DNA of 51,132 nt, taken from contig DASRES010000009.1 in the NCBI GenBank assembly GCA_035651955.1, positions 1 to 51,132 on the forward strand, read 5' to 3'. This document shows, piece by piece, positions 14,748 to 22,843 of this stretch. The DNA is from Acidimicrobiia bacterium. GTDB lineage: Bacteria; Actinomycetota; Acidimicrobiia; IMCC26256; JAMXLJ01. The translations under genes were made by a program, and so were the position numbers. Each line of letters opens with the position of its first letter. The first letter of the stretch is position 1. Under the pieces are notes generated by a model that saw only the letters and a list, made by a program, of their open reading frames with translations, was not told where the DNA came from and did not search any database.

Positions 14748-16877
14748 TTGCGCACACTGCGGGACCTCGCGCATCTGCCGCTGTCCGACGTCGGGATCCG
14801 GGAGCGGCTGCGCGAGCGGCTGGCGATCATGGAGATCGAGACCGCGCTCGACCTCCTGACGCACTACCCGCGCCGCTATCACGACCGGACGAACCAGTCG
14901 GAGATCGCGGCGCTGCAGGAGGGCGAGGAGGCGACGGTGTTCGCGGAGGTGCGTCGGATCTCGTCGCGCCGGACGCGCAACCGCCGGGCGATCGTCGAGG
15001 CCGCGATCACCGACGGCACGTCGTCGCTCAACGTGACGTTCTTCAACCAGCCGTGGCGCGAGAAGCAGCTGCCGGTCGGGACGGAGGCCGCGTTCTTCGG
15101 GAAGGTCGAGCTGTACCGCGGCCGCCGCCAGCTGACGAACCCCGTCGTCGACGTGCTCGGACGCGAGGGCGAGAACACGGCGACGGTCGTGCCCGTCTAC
15201 CCGCAGTCCGGCAAGGCCGAGGTGTTCACGTGGCAGCTGCGCGACGCGGTGCGTCGCACGCTCGACGCCGTCGGCGAGATCGCCGAGCCGTTGCCGAGCT
15301 CGGTGCGCACCGAGCTGAAGCTGCGCGACCGCGACTGGTCGTACCGGCAGGTCCACCAACCGGACAGCACGGAGACCGCCCGGCAGGCACAGCGCCGGTT
15401 GCGGTTCGACGAGTTCCTGCGCATGCAGCTGGGCTTGGTGGCGCGCAAGCGCGCGCTCGACGCGGAGCAGTCGGGGATCCGGCACGACGTCGACGGGCCG
15501 TTGGTGACGCGCTTCCTCGACTCCCTGCCGTTCGCGTTGACGCGCGACCAACGGCGCGCGATCGACGAGATCCGCGCCGACATGGCGGGGGCGTCGCCGA
15601 TGCACCGGCTGCTGCAGGGTGACGTCGGGTCGGGCAAGACCGTCGTCGCGCTCGCCGCGCTCCTCGCCGGCGTGCAGGGCGGCTACCAGGGCGCGCTGAT
15701 GGCGCCGACCGAGGTGCTCGCGGAGCAGCACCACGCGGTCGTGTCGCGCCTGCTCGACGGGCTGACCGTCGGCGACGACGCGACGCTCACGGGCGACCGC
15801 CCCGTGACGGCCGCGTTGCTCACGAACCGCACGGGCGCGGCGGAGCGGCGGCGACTCGCCGACGGGCTCGCAGACGGCTCCGTCGACATCGTCGTCGGCA
15901 CGCACGCGCTGATCTACGGCGACCTCCCGTTCGCGCGCCTCGGGATCGCGGTGATCGACGAGCAGCACCGGTTCGGCGTCGAGCAGCGCGCGCTGCTGCG
16001 CGATCTCGGGCGCGACGGTCGTGACGGCGCGACGCCCGACGTGCTGGTGATGACGGCGACGCCGATCCCGCGCACGGCCGCGATGCTCGTCTACGGCGAC
16101 CTCGACAAGTCCGAGCTGCGCGAGATGCCGCCGGGACGCACACCGATCGACACGACCGTCGTCGGGCCGAACCCGCTCGAGCGCGCGGCCGCGTACGAAC
16201 GGCTGCGCGAGGAGGTCGCCCAGGGAAGGCAGGCGTACGTCGTGTGTCCGCTCGTCGAGGGGTCACCCAGGACGCAGGCGAAGGCCGCCAGCGAGGAGCT
16301 CGAACGGCTCGCGGCGGAGGACCTGCACGGGCTGCGGCTCGGTCTGCTGCACGGGCAGCTCCCCGCGAAGGAGAAGGCGGCCGCAATGGCCGCGTTCCGC
16401 GACGGCGAGGTCGACGTGCTCGTGGCCACGACCGTCATCGAGGTCGGTGTCGACGTGCCGAACGCGACCGTGATGATCATCGAGGACGCCGACCGCTTCG
16501 GGCTCTCGCAGCTCCACCAGCTCCGGGGCCGCGTCGGGCGCGGCGGAGGGAGGTCGTGGTGCTTCCTGTTCGCCGACCCGACCACCAAGGACTCCGAGGC
16601 CCGCATGGCCGCGATGGCGGAGTCGACCGACGGCTTCCTGCTCGCCGAGCGCGACCTCGAGATCCGCGGCGCCGGCGAGGTGTTCGGCGAGCGTCAGGCC
16701 GGGCTCGGGGATCTCAAGCTCGGGCGCATCCCGCGCGACGTCAAGTACGTGGAGGCGGCGCGCGCCGTCGCGGAGCGTCTCCTCGACGAGGACCCCACGC
16801 TCGCCCGCAACCGCCAGCTCGCGGAAGAGGTCGAGGACCTGCTCGGCGACGACGTCGAGTTCCTCTTCAAGAGCTGA
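14748..16877 (+). CDS. recG: ATP-dependent DNA helicase RecG
   Basis: A 709-residue branch-migration helicase that acts on stalled forks and Holliday junctions. The N-terminal wedge/OB region is followed by a superfamily 2 motor: GDVGSGKT (Lys297), the DEQH box at about 404-407, MTATPIPRT, and LRGRVGRGG in motif VI. The C-terminal block around RGAGEVFGERQAG is typical of RecG. The start is a TTG at 14748, the only plausible one after the fakA-like stop at 14742. Length is normal. A strong hairpin follows 24 bp after the stop. Confidence 0.95.
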   Translation: MRTLRDLAHLPLSDVGIRERLRERLAIMEIETALDLLTHYPRRYHDRTNQSEIAALQEGEEATVFAEVRRISSRRTRNRRAIVEAAITDGTSSLNVTFFNQPWREKQLPVGTEAAFFGKVELYRGRRQLTNPVVDVLGREGENTATVVPVYPQSGKAEVFTWQLRDAVRRTLDAVGEIAEPLPSSVRTELKLRDRDWSYRQVHQPDSTETARQAQRRLRFDEFLRMQLGLVARKRALDAEQSGIRHDVDGPLVTRFLDSLPFALTRDQRRAIDEIRADMAGASPMHRLLQGDVGSGKTVVALAALLAGVQGGYQGALMAPTEVLAEQHHAVVSRLLDGLTVGDDATLTGDRPVTAALLTNRTGAAERRRLADGLADGSVDIVVGTHALIYGDLPFARLGIAVIDEQHRFGVEQRALLRDLGRDGRDGATPDVLVMTATPIPRTAAMLVYGDLDKSELREMPPGRTPIDTTVVGPNPLERAAAYERLREEVAQGRQAYVVCPLVEGSPRTQAKAASEELERLAAEDLHGLRLGLLHGQLPAKEKAAAMAAFRDGEVDVLVATTVIEVGVDVPNATVMIIEDADRFGLSQLHQLRGRVGRGGGRSWCFLFADPTTKDSEARMAAMAESTDGFLLAERDLEIRGAGEVFGERQAGLGDLKLGRIPRDVKYVEAARAVAERLLDEDPTLARNRQLAEEVEDLLGDDVEFLFKS

Positions 16878-16901
16878 GCAGCGGCGAGCCGTCGCCGTTC
16901 T

Positions 16902-16940
16902 GTGAAGCGTCAGGCCCACATGCTGTGCATGACGCTTCAC
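16902..16940 (+). terminator. 11-bp perfect stem-loop between recG and rsmD
   Basis: GTGAAGCGTCA (16902-16912) pairs with TGACGCTTCAC (16930-16940) around a 17-nt loop. There is no T-run, so intrinsic termination would be atypical, but placement after recG suits a terminator or RNA 3'-end barrier. The stem shares the GAAGCGT core of the 57-bp repeats near 9518 and 10539. Confidence 0.5.
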
Positions 16941-16970
16941 GGAACGCGAGCCGGCGCGACGATCGTGTGC

Positions 16971-17561
16971 ATGCCGCGCCACCGTCAGGCCCATCCGCGC
17001 GGGTTGCGGGTCGTCGCGGGCGAGGCCGGCGGGCTGCCGCTCGTCGCGCCGAAGGGCGCGCGCACGCGGCCGACCGCGGACCGGGTGAAGGAGGCGTTGT
17101 TCGCCGCGCTCGGCCCGGACCGTGTCGTCGACGCGTCCGTGCTCGACCTCTACGCGGGAAGTGGCGCGCTGGCGATCGAGGCGCTCTCACGCGGGGCGTC
17201 GCGGGCGCTCCTCGTGGACCGCGACCCGCGAGCCGTCGACGCGATCCGAGCCAACCTGCGCACGACCGGCATGCGCGAGCGGGCGCACACCCAACGCCGC
17301 ACCGTGGCAGGGTTCGTCCACGACAGCCCGCCCGAGCAGGCGCCGTTCGATCTCGTCCTGCTCGACCCGCCGTACGATACGCCCGCCCGCGAGATCACGT
17401 CCGTGCTCGGCGCGCTCGCGCAGCCCGGATGGTTGGCGCCGGCCGCGACGGTCGTGGTGGAGCAGTCGGCGTCGACGCCCGTCCCGCAGCTGGTCGACGG
17501 GTGGGAAGCACGATGGGAACGCGCGTACGGGGATACGCTCGTGCGGATCGTCGGTCCGTGA
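16971..17561 (+). CDS. rsmD: 16S rRNA (guanine-N2-966) methyltransferase
   Basis: A 196-residue SAM-dependent methyltransferase. It shows RVVAGEAGGLPL at the N-terminus, VLDLYAGSGALAIEALSRGA (SAM loop), LVDRDPRAV (ribose-binding Asp) and the catalytic LLDPPYD motif (D-P-P-Y type) for N2 methylation of a guanine. The reading frame is open back to 16902 through the hairpin, but the family begins near residue 7 from ATG 16971, so that start is chosen. coaD follows after about 95 bp, a very common pairing. Confidence 0.92.
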   Translation: MPRHRQAHPRGLRVVAGEAGGLPLVAPKGARTRPTADRVKEALFAALGPDRVVDASVLDLYAGSGALAIEALSRGASRALLVDRDPRAVDAIRANLRTTGMRERAHTQRRTVAGFVHDSPPEQAPFDLVLLDPPYDTPAREITSVLGALAQPGWLAPAATVVVEQSASTPVPQLVDGWEARWERAYGDTLVRIVGP

Positions 17562-17655
17562 CCAGGCTCGGCCGCTGCGTCGCCCGCGGCCGGCCATCCC
17601 ACGCGGCCATCGACACGGCCGTCCACCACGGCCGTCCACGAGGAGACCGCCCGCC

Positions 17656-18150
17656 GTGGCAACTGCGCTGTGCCCAGGATCGTTCGACCCCGTCACCAAC
17701 GGGCACGTCGACATCATCGAGCGGACCGCGCGCCACTTCGACGAGGTGATCGTCGCCGTCATCCGCAACCCGCAGAAGGCACAGTCCCTGTTCACGCTGG
17801 AGGAGCGCCAGGAGATGCTCCGGGAGGTGTGTGCGCACCTCCCGAACGTCCGCATCGAGTTCTTCAAGGGGCTCCTGGTCGACTTCGCGGCCGAGCACGG
17901 CGCGGACGCGATCGTCAAGGGGCTCCGGGCGGTGTCGGACTTCGACTACGAGCTGCAGATGGCACAGATGAACCAGAGCCTGTCGGGGATCGACACGTTC
18001 TTCATCTCGACCAGCCCGCAGTACTCCTTCCTCTCGTCGAGCCTCGTGCGCGAGGTCGCGCGCTTCGGTGGCGACGTCTCGAGCATGGTCCCCTCCCTCG
18101 TGACCAAGCGGCTGGTCGAGCGCTTCGGCGGTGGTGCCCGTGATGAGTGA
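17656..18150 (+). CDS. coaD: Phosphopantetheine adenylyltransferase
   Basis: A 164-residue nucleotidyltransferase that transfers AMP from ATP to 4'-phosphopantetheine in coenzyme A synthesis. It opens ALCPGSFDPVTNGHVDII, carrying the T/H-x-G-H motif, and has KGLRAVSDFDYE (substrate and phosphate binding) and STSPQYSFLSSSLVREVA (the ISSTxxR-type motif). GTG 17656 is supported by an AGGAG site 10 bp upstream. The stop overlaps the start of the next gene by 8 bp. Confidence 0.96.
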   Translation: MATALCPGSFDPVTNGHVDIIERTARHFDEVIVAVIRNPQKAQSLFTLEERQEMLREVCAHLPNVRIEFFKGLLVDFAAEHGADAIVKGLRAVSDFDYELQMAQMNQSLSGIDTFFISTSPQYSFLSSSLVREVARFGGDVSSMVPSLVTKRLVERFGGGARDE

Positions 18151-18685
18151 CCACGTCATGCACACCGGCGCGCACGACACCGAGGCGCTGCTCCTGCGGA
18201 TCCGTGACCTGGTCGAAGGTGGTCGCTCGATGCCGATGTCGGCGTCGGTGCTCGTGAACCGGGACGAGATCCTCACGCTGCTCGAGGACGCGATCGCGAA
18301 CATGCCCGAGGAGCTGCGCCAGGCGCGCTGGCTGCTGAAGGAGCGCGAGGAGTTCCTCGCGCAGTCGCGTCGCGAGGCCGACGACATCGTCGAGGCCGGG
18401 CGGGTGCAGGCCGAGCGGATGGTCGAACGCACCGAGGTCGTGCGGGAGGCCCGTCGCCGGGCCCAGGCGCTCGTCGACGACGCCGAGGCCGCGGCCCGCG
18501 CCCTGCGCCACGAGGCGGAGGACTACGTCGACCAGCGGCTCGCCTCGTTCGAGGTCGTGCTCGAGCGGACGATGCAGGCGGTCCAGAAGGGGCGGCAGCG
18601 GCTCCAGGTCGTGGTCGACCTGCCCGCCGAGGACGACGACGCGGAGCACGCCGAGTCGACGTTCTTCGACCAGGACCAGCCCTAG
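18143..18685 (+). CDS. SepIVA/DivIVA-like coiled-coil cell-division protein
   Basis: A 180-residue, highly charged protein. The first 60 residues (LRIRDLVEGGRSMPMSASV, then NRDEILTLLEDA) match the conserved start of mycobacterial SepIVA (Rv2927c), a DivIVA-like factor needed for septation and elongation. From about 60 to 150 it is a continuous coiled coil rich in Arg, Glu and Ala, followed by an acidic tail. Mycobacterial genomes also keep this gene close to coaD, DUF177 and rnc. ATG 18143 overlaps the coaD stop by 8 bp. Confidence 0.82.
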   Translation: MSDHVMHTGAHDTEALLLRIRDLVEGGRSMPMSASVLVNRDEILTLLEDAIANMPEELRQARWLLKEREEFLAQSRREADDIVEAGRVQAERMVERTEVVREARRRAQALVDDAEAAARALRHEAEDYVDQRLASFEVVLERTMQAVQKGRQRLQVVVDLPAEDDDAEHAESTFFDQDQP

Positions 18686-18749
18686 CGACCGCCCCGGCGC
18701 GGCCCGCGCGCGCCCGGCTGGAAGGATCTGGAAATCGCCGCTCACCTGC

Positions 18750-18755
18750 TACGAT
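18750..18755 (+). promoter_or_regulatory. -10 element TACGAT before the DUF177 gene
   Basis: TACGAT fits TANNNT and would start a transcript about 35 nt before ATG 18797. It marks the probable start of the DUF177-rpmF-plsX-rnc-mutM unit. Confidence 0.35.
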
Positions 18756-18796
18756 GGGCGGTCGCGCGGCGTCTCGCCACCCGCCGCGACCCGCCC

Positions 18797-19294
18797 ATGA
18801 CCTCCCTGCGCACCAACGTCGCTGACCTGCTCCACCGCCCCGGCTCGCGCCGGACGCTCCGGCTCGAGGTCCGGGTGAGCGGGCTCGCGGTCTCCGGATC
18901 GAGCGTCCCCGGCGACGCGCCCCTCGCCCTCGACGTGCTGCTCGAGCGCGTCCCCGAGGGGATCGTCGTGCGCGGTGCGGTGGTGGCGCCCTGGCGGGCG
19001 GCGTGCAGCCGGTGCCTCGGTCCGGTCGAGGGGTCCGTGCGGTGCGAGCTGCAGGAGCTCTTCGAGGCCGACCCCCTCGAGGGCGAGACGTACCCGCTCG
19101 AGCACGACCACGTCGACCTCGGGCTCCCGGTGCGGGACGCCGTGCTGCTCGAGCTCCCGGCCGCGCCCCTCTGCCGGCCCGACTGCGCGGGACTGTGCCC
19201 GCAGTGCGGCGCCGACCGCAACACCGCCCCCTGTTCGTGCGAGCCCGACCCCGTCGACCCCCGCTGGGCGGCGCTGTCGCAGCTCGAGCTCTGA
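18797..19294 (+). CDS. DUF177/YceD family protein
   Basis: A 165-residue protein of the YceD family, linked to rRNA metabolism in plants and bacteria and nearly always next to rpmF. The first 80 residues are beta-rich, with SGLAVSGSSVPGDAPLALDV and the typical ACSRCLGPVEG block; the second part carries LCRPDC and CPQCG pairs that may bind zinc. ATG 18797 gives the family's usual opening. rpmF follows 115 bp later. Confidence 0.88.
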   Translation: MTSLRTNVADLLHRPGSRRTLRLEVRVSGLAVSGSSVPGDAPLALDVLLERVPEGIVVRGAVVAPWRAACSRCLGPVEGSVRCELQELFEADPLEGETYPLEHDHVDLGLPVRDAVLLELPAAPLCRPDCAGLCPQCGADRNTAPCSCEPDPVDPRWAALSQLEL

Positions 19295-19409
19295 CCGCAC
19301 CGCGACCGACCCGGCCCACGCCGCCGGTGCCCGCCCGGCCCGCCACCACGGCCGACGGGAGGGCCCGTGTCACAATCACGCCGCATCCGACGACCGAGGA
19401 GCGCCCCGG

Positions 19410-19589
19410 ATGGCCGTCCCGAAGCGCAAGACCCCCCGCAGCAAGACCCGGACCCGGCGGGCGTCGAACTGGCGCCTCGCGGCACCCGCGCGGTCGCTGT
19501 GCCCGAACTGCGGGGCTGCGAAGCTGCCGCACACGGTGTGCGGCAACTGCGGCTGGTACCGCGGTCGTCAGGTCCTCGAGGTGGACTAA
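19410..19589 (+). CDS. rpmF: 50S ribosomal protein L32
   Basis: A 59-residue L32: MAVPKRKTPRSKTRTRRASN, then CPNCG and CGNCG, the zinc-binding C+ form, and the GWYRGRQV ending. ATG 19410 follows a GAGGAG ribosome site. plsX starts 6 bp after the stop, the standard rpmF-plsX pairing. Confidence 0.97.
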   Translation: MAVPKRKTPRSKTRTRRASNWRLAAPARSLCPNCGAAKLPHTVCGNCGWYRGRQVLEVD

Positions 19590-19595
19590 CCATCC

Positions 19596-20591
19596 ATGAG
19601 TCGCACCCGGGTCGCGGTCGACGCCATGGGGGGAGACCGCGCCCCGGACGAGATCGTCGCCGGTGCGCTGCGTGCGCACGACGAGGCCGACGTCGACGTG
19701 CTCCTCGTCGGCCGGGAGGAGCTGATCCGTCCGCTGCTGCCGGGCGGTGAGCCGCCCGACGGCGTCGAGCTGCTGCACGCGGGCGACGTCATCGCGATGC
19801 ACGACGATCCCGCGTCGTCCGTGCGCACACGGAAGGACGCGTCGCTGGTCCGGTGCGCCGAGGCCGTGCGCGACGGGCGCGCGCAGGCGATGGTCGGCGC
19901 CGGCAACACCGGAGCCACGATGGCGGCCGCGCTCCTGCGGATGGGGCGGATCAAGGGGATCGCCCGTCCCGGGATCGGGCTCCTCATCCCGCGGCCCGGC
20001 ATGCACGCGCAGCTGCTCGTCGACAGCGGTGCCACGACGGACGCGGACCCCGAGTGGCTCGTGCAGTTCGCGGCGATGGGCGCGACCTACGCGCGCATCA
20101 GGCTCGGGCTCGCGGAGCCGACGATCGGTCTCCTGTCGAACGGCGAGGAGCCCGGCAAGGGCGACGAGCTGCGCAAGAAGACGTACGCGCTGCTCGAGGG
20201 CACACCCGGGTTCGTCGGCAACGTCGAGGGGCGCGACCTCATGTCGCCGCGTCCGGACGTCGTCGTGACCGACGGGTTCACCGGGAACGTCGCGCTGAAG
20301 TCCATCGAGGGCGCGGTCAAGATGGTCGCCGGTCTCGTGTTCGGCGTGCTGGCGCGCGAGGACATCGCCGAAGCGGCCCAGGCGGTGATGCCGGCGCTGC
20401 TCGAGGTCGCCGCGGACCTCGACCCCGACGCGACCGGCGGGGCGATGCTGCTCGGCGTGAATGGCGTGTGTGTCATCTCGCACGGTTCGTCGTCGGCGAC
20501 CGCGATCGTGAACGCGGCGCGCGTCGCGCGCGACTGCGTCGCCGCGGACATCGTCGCCCGGTTGGAGGAGGCGGCCGGCCGTGCCGGCTGA
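19596..20591 (+). CDS. plsX: Phosphate acyltransferase PlsX
   Basis: A 331-residue peripheral membrane enzyme that makes acyl-phosphate from acyl-ACP for phospholipid synthesis by PlsY. The opening RVAVDAMGGDRAPDEIV is diagnostic; VGAGNTGATMAAALLRMG, SNGEEPGKG, DVVVTDGFTGNVALKS and the late SHGSSSATAI are also typical. Length is normal. Its stop overlaps the GTG start of the ACP-like gene, so the two products are made together, matching its need for acyl-ACP. Confidence 0.96.
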   Translation: MSRTRVAVDAMGGDRAPDEIVAGALRAHDEADVDVLLVGREELIRPLLPGGEPPDGVELLHAGDVIAMHDDPASSVRTRKDASLVRCAEAVRDGRAQAMVGAGNTGATMAAALLRMGRIKGIARPGIGLLIPRPGMHAQLLVDSGATTDADPEWLVQFAAMGATYARIRLGLAEPTIGLLSNGEEPGKGDELRKKTYALLEGTPGFVGNVEGRDLMSPRPDVVVTDGFTGNVALKSIEGAVKMVAGLVFGVLAREDIAEAAQAVMPALLEVAADLDPDATGGAMLLGVNGVCVISHGSSSATAIVNAARVARDCVAADIVARLEEAAGRAG

Positions 20592-20883
20592 GACGCACGT
20601 CGCGCGCGGCCCGGTCGACCCCGACGACGTCTTCCGTGTCGTGCGCGCGCACCTCGCGGAGATCCTCTCCGTCGACGAGGACGAGATCACGCTCGACACG
20701 CGCGTCGTCGACGACCTGCACGCCGACGAGCTCGCGATCCTCGACCTCGTCGAGGCCGTCGAGGAGGAGATGGGGGAGCGGACCGTCGGCTTCGCGATCG
20801 ACGACGACGACCTCGTGGACCTCCGGACCGTCCGCGACTACGTCGAGTACGTCCTCGAACGGATGCGGAGCACGCAGTCGTGA
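20581..20883 (+). CDS. Acyl-carrier-protein-like protein lacking the phosphopantetheine serine
   Basis: A 100-residue acidic protein with ACP architecture: helix 1 DVFRVVRAHLAEILSVDEDE, then DTRVVDDLHADELAILDLVEAV. Standard ACPs have D-S-L at the start of helix 2 and the serine carries 4'-phosphopantetheine. Here the codon triplet reads GAC GAG CTC, so residue 50 is Glu and no carrier prosthetic group can be attached there. The position between plsX and rnc is where acpP sits in many bacteria. It could be a non-carrier regulator or scaffold for PlsX. GTG 20581 overlaps plsX and its stop overlaps the rnc start. Confidence 0.85.
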   Translation: MPAETHVARGPVDPDDVFRVVRAHLAEILSVDEDEITLDTRVVDDLHADELAILDLVEAVEEEMGERTVGFAIDDDDLVDLRTVRDYVEYVLERMRSTQS

Positions 20884-21662
20884 GCACGGACGACCACGAC
20901 CGCGACGGCCTCGTCCGGCTCGAGGAGCGGCTCGGGTGGCCGTTCCGGGACCGCCGTCGCCTGCTGGGCGCGCTCGCGCACCGGTCGTGGTGCGCGGAGC
21001 ACCCCGACACCGAGTCGAACGAGCGCCTCGAGTTCCTGGGCGACGCCGTGCTCGGCCTCGTCGTGACCGACCGGGTGTTCGCGCTCTATCCCGACCTCCC
21101 CGAGGGCGAGCTCGCGAAGGTGCGCGCCGCGGTCGTCAACGCGGAGGTGCTCGCGGAGCTCGCGGTCGAGGTCGGACTCGGCTCGGAGCTGCTGCTCGGC
21201 AAGGGCGAGGACGCGTCCGGCGGGCGCTCGAAGCCGTCGATCCTCTCGGACGCGATGGAGGCCGTCATCGCGGCCGTCTACCTCGACGGCGGCTGGTCCG
21301 CCGCGAACGAGCTCGTGCTCCGGCTCCTCGCCGGACGGATCGCGCTGGCCGCCGCCGGACCCGGCGGGCACGACTACAAGACCCGTCTCCAGGAGCTCGC
21401 GGCACGCCGGTTCGACCGCCTGCCGCGCTACCAGGTCGCCGGCCACGGGCCCGACCACGCGAAGCGCTTCGTCGCGACGGTGATGCTCGACGGCGAGGCG
21501 CGCGGAACGGGCGAAGGGCGTTCGAAGAAGCAGGCCGAGCAGGCCGCGGCAAAAGCCGCGTGGTTGTGGCTGTGCGCGCTGGACGAGTCCGCGAAGGAGG
21601 ACGAACCGGTGGCCGCTGAGGGCAGGGAACACGAAGGAGAGTCGGATGCCGGAGCTGCCTGA
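20880..21662 (+). CDS. rnc: Ribonuclease III
   Basis: A 260-residue double-strand-specific RNase for rRNA and mRNA processing. The signature NERLEFLGDAVLG (about 47-59) holds the acidic residues for Mg; a second acidic pair is in DAMEAVIAAVYLDGG. A dsRNA-binding domain follows (DYKTRLQELAARR, then GEGRSKKQAEQAAAKAAW). The acidic tail after about 235 is a lineage extension. GTG 20880 overlaps the ACP-like stop, and the gene overlaps mutM by 17 bp. Confidence 0.95.
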   Translation: MSTDDHDRDGLVRLEERLGWPFRDRRRLLGALAHRSWCAEHPDTESNERLEFLGDAVLGLVVTDRVFALYPDLPEGELAKVRAAVVNAEVLAELAVEVGLGSELLLGKGEDASGGRSKPSILSDAMEAVIAAVYLDGGWSAANELVLRLLAGRIALAAAGPGGHDYKTRLQELAARRFDRLPRYQVAGHGPDHAKRFVATVMLDGEARGTGEGRSKKQAEQAAAKAAWLWLCALDESAKEDEPVAAEGREHEGESDAGAA

Positions 21663-22485
21663 GGTCGAGGTCGTCCGGCGCGACCTCGAACGCGAGGTGA
21701 GCGGCAAGCGGATCAAGGCCGTCGAGGTGAAGGGCATGCGCTCGATCCGGCGGCACCAGAACCGCAAGCAGTTCGTGTCGCGCCTCGAGGGCGTGCGCAT
21801 CACCGGCGTGGACCGGCGCGGCAAGTACCTGTTGATGCGGCTCGAGGGCGGCGACGTGCTCGTCGCGCACCTCGGCATGTCCGGTCAGCTGCTGCGCGCG
21901 AAGTCCGCGAAGGAGGCCCTGCCGAAGCACACGCACGTCATCATCACGTTCACGCAGGGCGGGCAGCTGCGCTTCATCGACCCGCGCACGTTCGGCGAGA
22001 TGTTCGTGACGTCGCTCGACGGCATCGAGCACGAGGTCGAGGAGCTCGCACACCTCGGTCTCGACCCGCTCGAGCGCAACATCTCGTGGGCCCAGTTCGG
22101 TCAGCTCATCGCGCAACGCCACACGAAGCTGAAGACCGCGCTGATGGACCAGACCTTCCTTGCCGGGATCGGCAACATCTACAGCGACGAGATCCTCTTC
22201 GAGGCCGGCCTGCGGTGGGACCGCATGACCGACTCGCTCACCGAGGAGGAGGTCAGGCGGCTCTACCGCGCGATGGTCGAGGTGCTGCAGGAGGCGGTGA
22301 AGCACCGCGGGTCGTCGCTCGCGGACGCGCAGTACGTCGACGTGTTCGGCAAGCCGGGCGAGTACCAGCTCCATCACAACGTGTACGCACGCGAGGGCGA
22401 GGCGTGCCGTCGCTGCCGGCGCCCGCTCGTGCGCCAGCGCGTCGGCAGCCGTTCGACGTTCTTCTGCGAGGCTTGCCAGGTGTGA
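21646..22485 (+). CDS. mutM: Formamidopyrimidine-DNA glycosylase
   Basis: A 279-residue base-excision enzyme for 8-oxoguanine and ring-opened purines. The N-terminal PELPEVE exposes the catalytic proline; Lys60 lies in RRGKYLL; the H2TH region includes KTALMDQTFLAGIGNIYSDE; the C-terminal zinc finger is CRRC and CEAC. All parts needed for glycosylase and AP-lyase activity are present. ATG 21646 gives the mandatory Pro2. It overlaps rnc by 17 bp and acyP follows in 3 bp. Confidence 0.97.
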   Translation: MPELPEVEVVRRDLEREVSGKRIKAVEVKGMRSIRRHQNRKQFVSRLEGVRITGVDRRGKYLLMRLEGGDVLVAHLGMSGQLLRAKSAKEALPKHTHVIITFTQGGQLRFIDPRTFGEMFVTSLDGIEHEVEELAHLGLDPLERNISWAQFGQLIAQRHTKLKTALMDQTFLAGIGNIYSDEILFEAGLRWDRMTDSLTEEEVRRLYRAMVEVLQEAVKHRGSSLADAQYVDVFGKPGEYQLHHNVYAREGEACRRCRRPLVRQRVGSRSTFFCEACQV

Positions 22486-22488
22486 TCG

Positions 22489-22767
22489 GTGCACGATGAG
22501 GTCGTGCGGCGGCACGTGGTCGTGCACGGTCGCGTGCAGGGCGTCTTCTTCCGCGACTCGTGTCGTCGCGTGGCGCGTGATCTCGGTGTGACGGGCTGGG
22601 TCCGCAACCGGGCCGACGGCGCGGTCGAAGCCGCGTTCGAGGGCGCACGTGACGCGGTCGACGCGATGGTGCGGTGGTGTCACGACGGACCGCCGCGCGC
22701 CCACGTCACCGCGGTCGACGTCGACGACGAGCAGCCGGCCGGCGAGTCGGGGTTCGCGATCGCGTGA
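22489..22767 (+). CDS. acyP: Acylphosphatase
   Basis: A 92-residue acylphosphatase that hydrolyses carboxyl-phosphate bonds. The signature HGRVQGVFFRDSCRRVA contains the phosphate-binding Arg22, and GWVRN supplies the catalytic Asn40, followed by DGAVEAAFEG. The start is GTG 22489, three bases after the mutM stop. This rnc-mutM-acyP-smc order is common in actinobacteria. Confidence 0.93.
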   Translation: MHDEVVRRHVVVHGRVQGVFFRDSCRRVARDLGVTGWVRNRADGAVEAAFEGARDAVDAMVRWCHDGPPRAHVTAVDVDDEQPAGESGFAIA

Positions 22768-22811
22768 CCGGCACCTCTGCACAGGTCCGCGGGGCCGTCC
22801 GATCCCGTCGC

Positions 22812-22817
22812 TACGCT
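22812..22817 (+). promoter_or_regulatory. -10 element TACGCT of smc
   Basis: TACGCT lies 26 bp before GTG 22844, giving a short leader of about 20 nt that contains the GAGGGGG ribosome site at 22831-22837. Confidence 0.4.
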
Positions 22818-22843
22818 CGCTCGATGATGTCGAGGGGGCCCGC

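Noticed and set aside
16902-16970. Extension of rsmD through the hairpin from ATG 16902
   Set aside because: The extra 23 residues come from a palindrome and are not part of the conserved family; ATG 16971 fits better.
18273-20699. An 808-codon minus-strand open frame over sepIVA-like, rpmF and plsX
   Set aside because: No recognisable domain, Arg/Pro-rich throughout, and opposed by several well-supported plus-strand genes.
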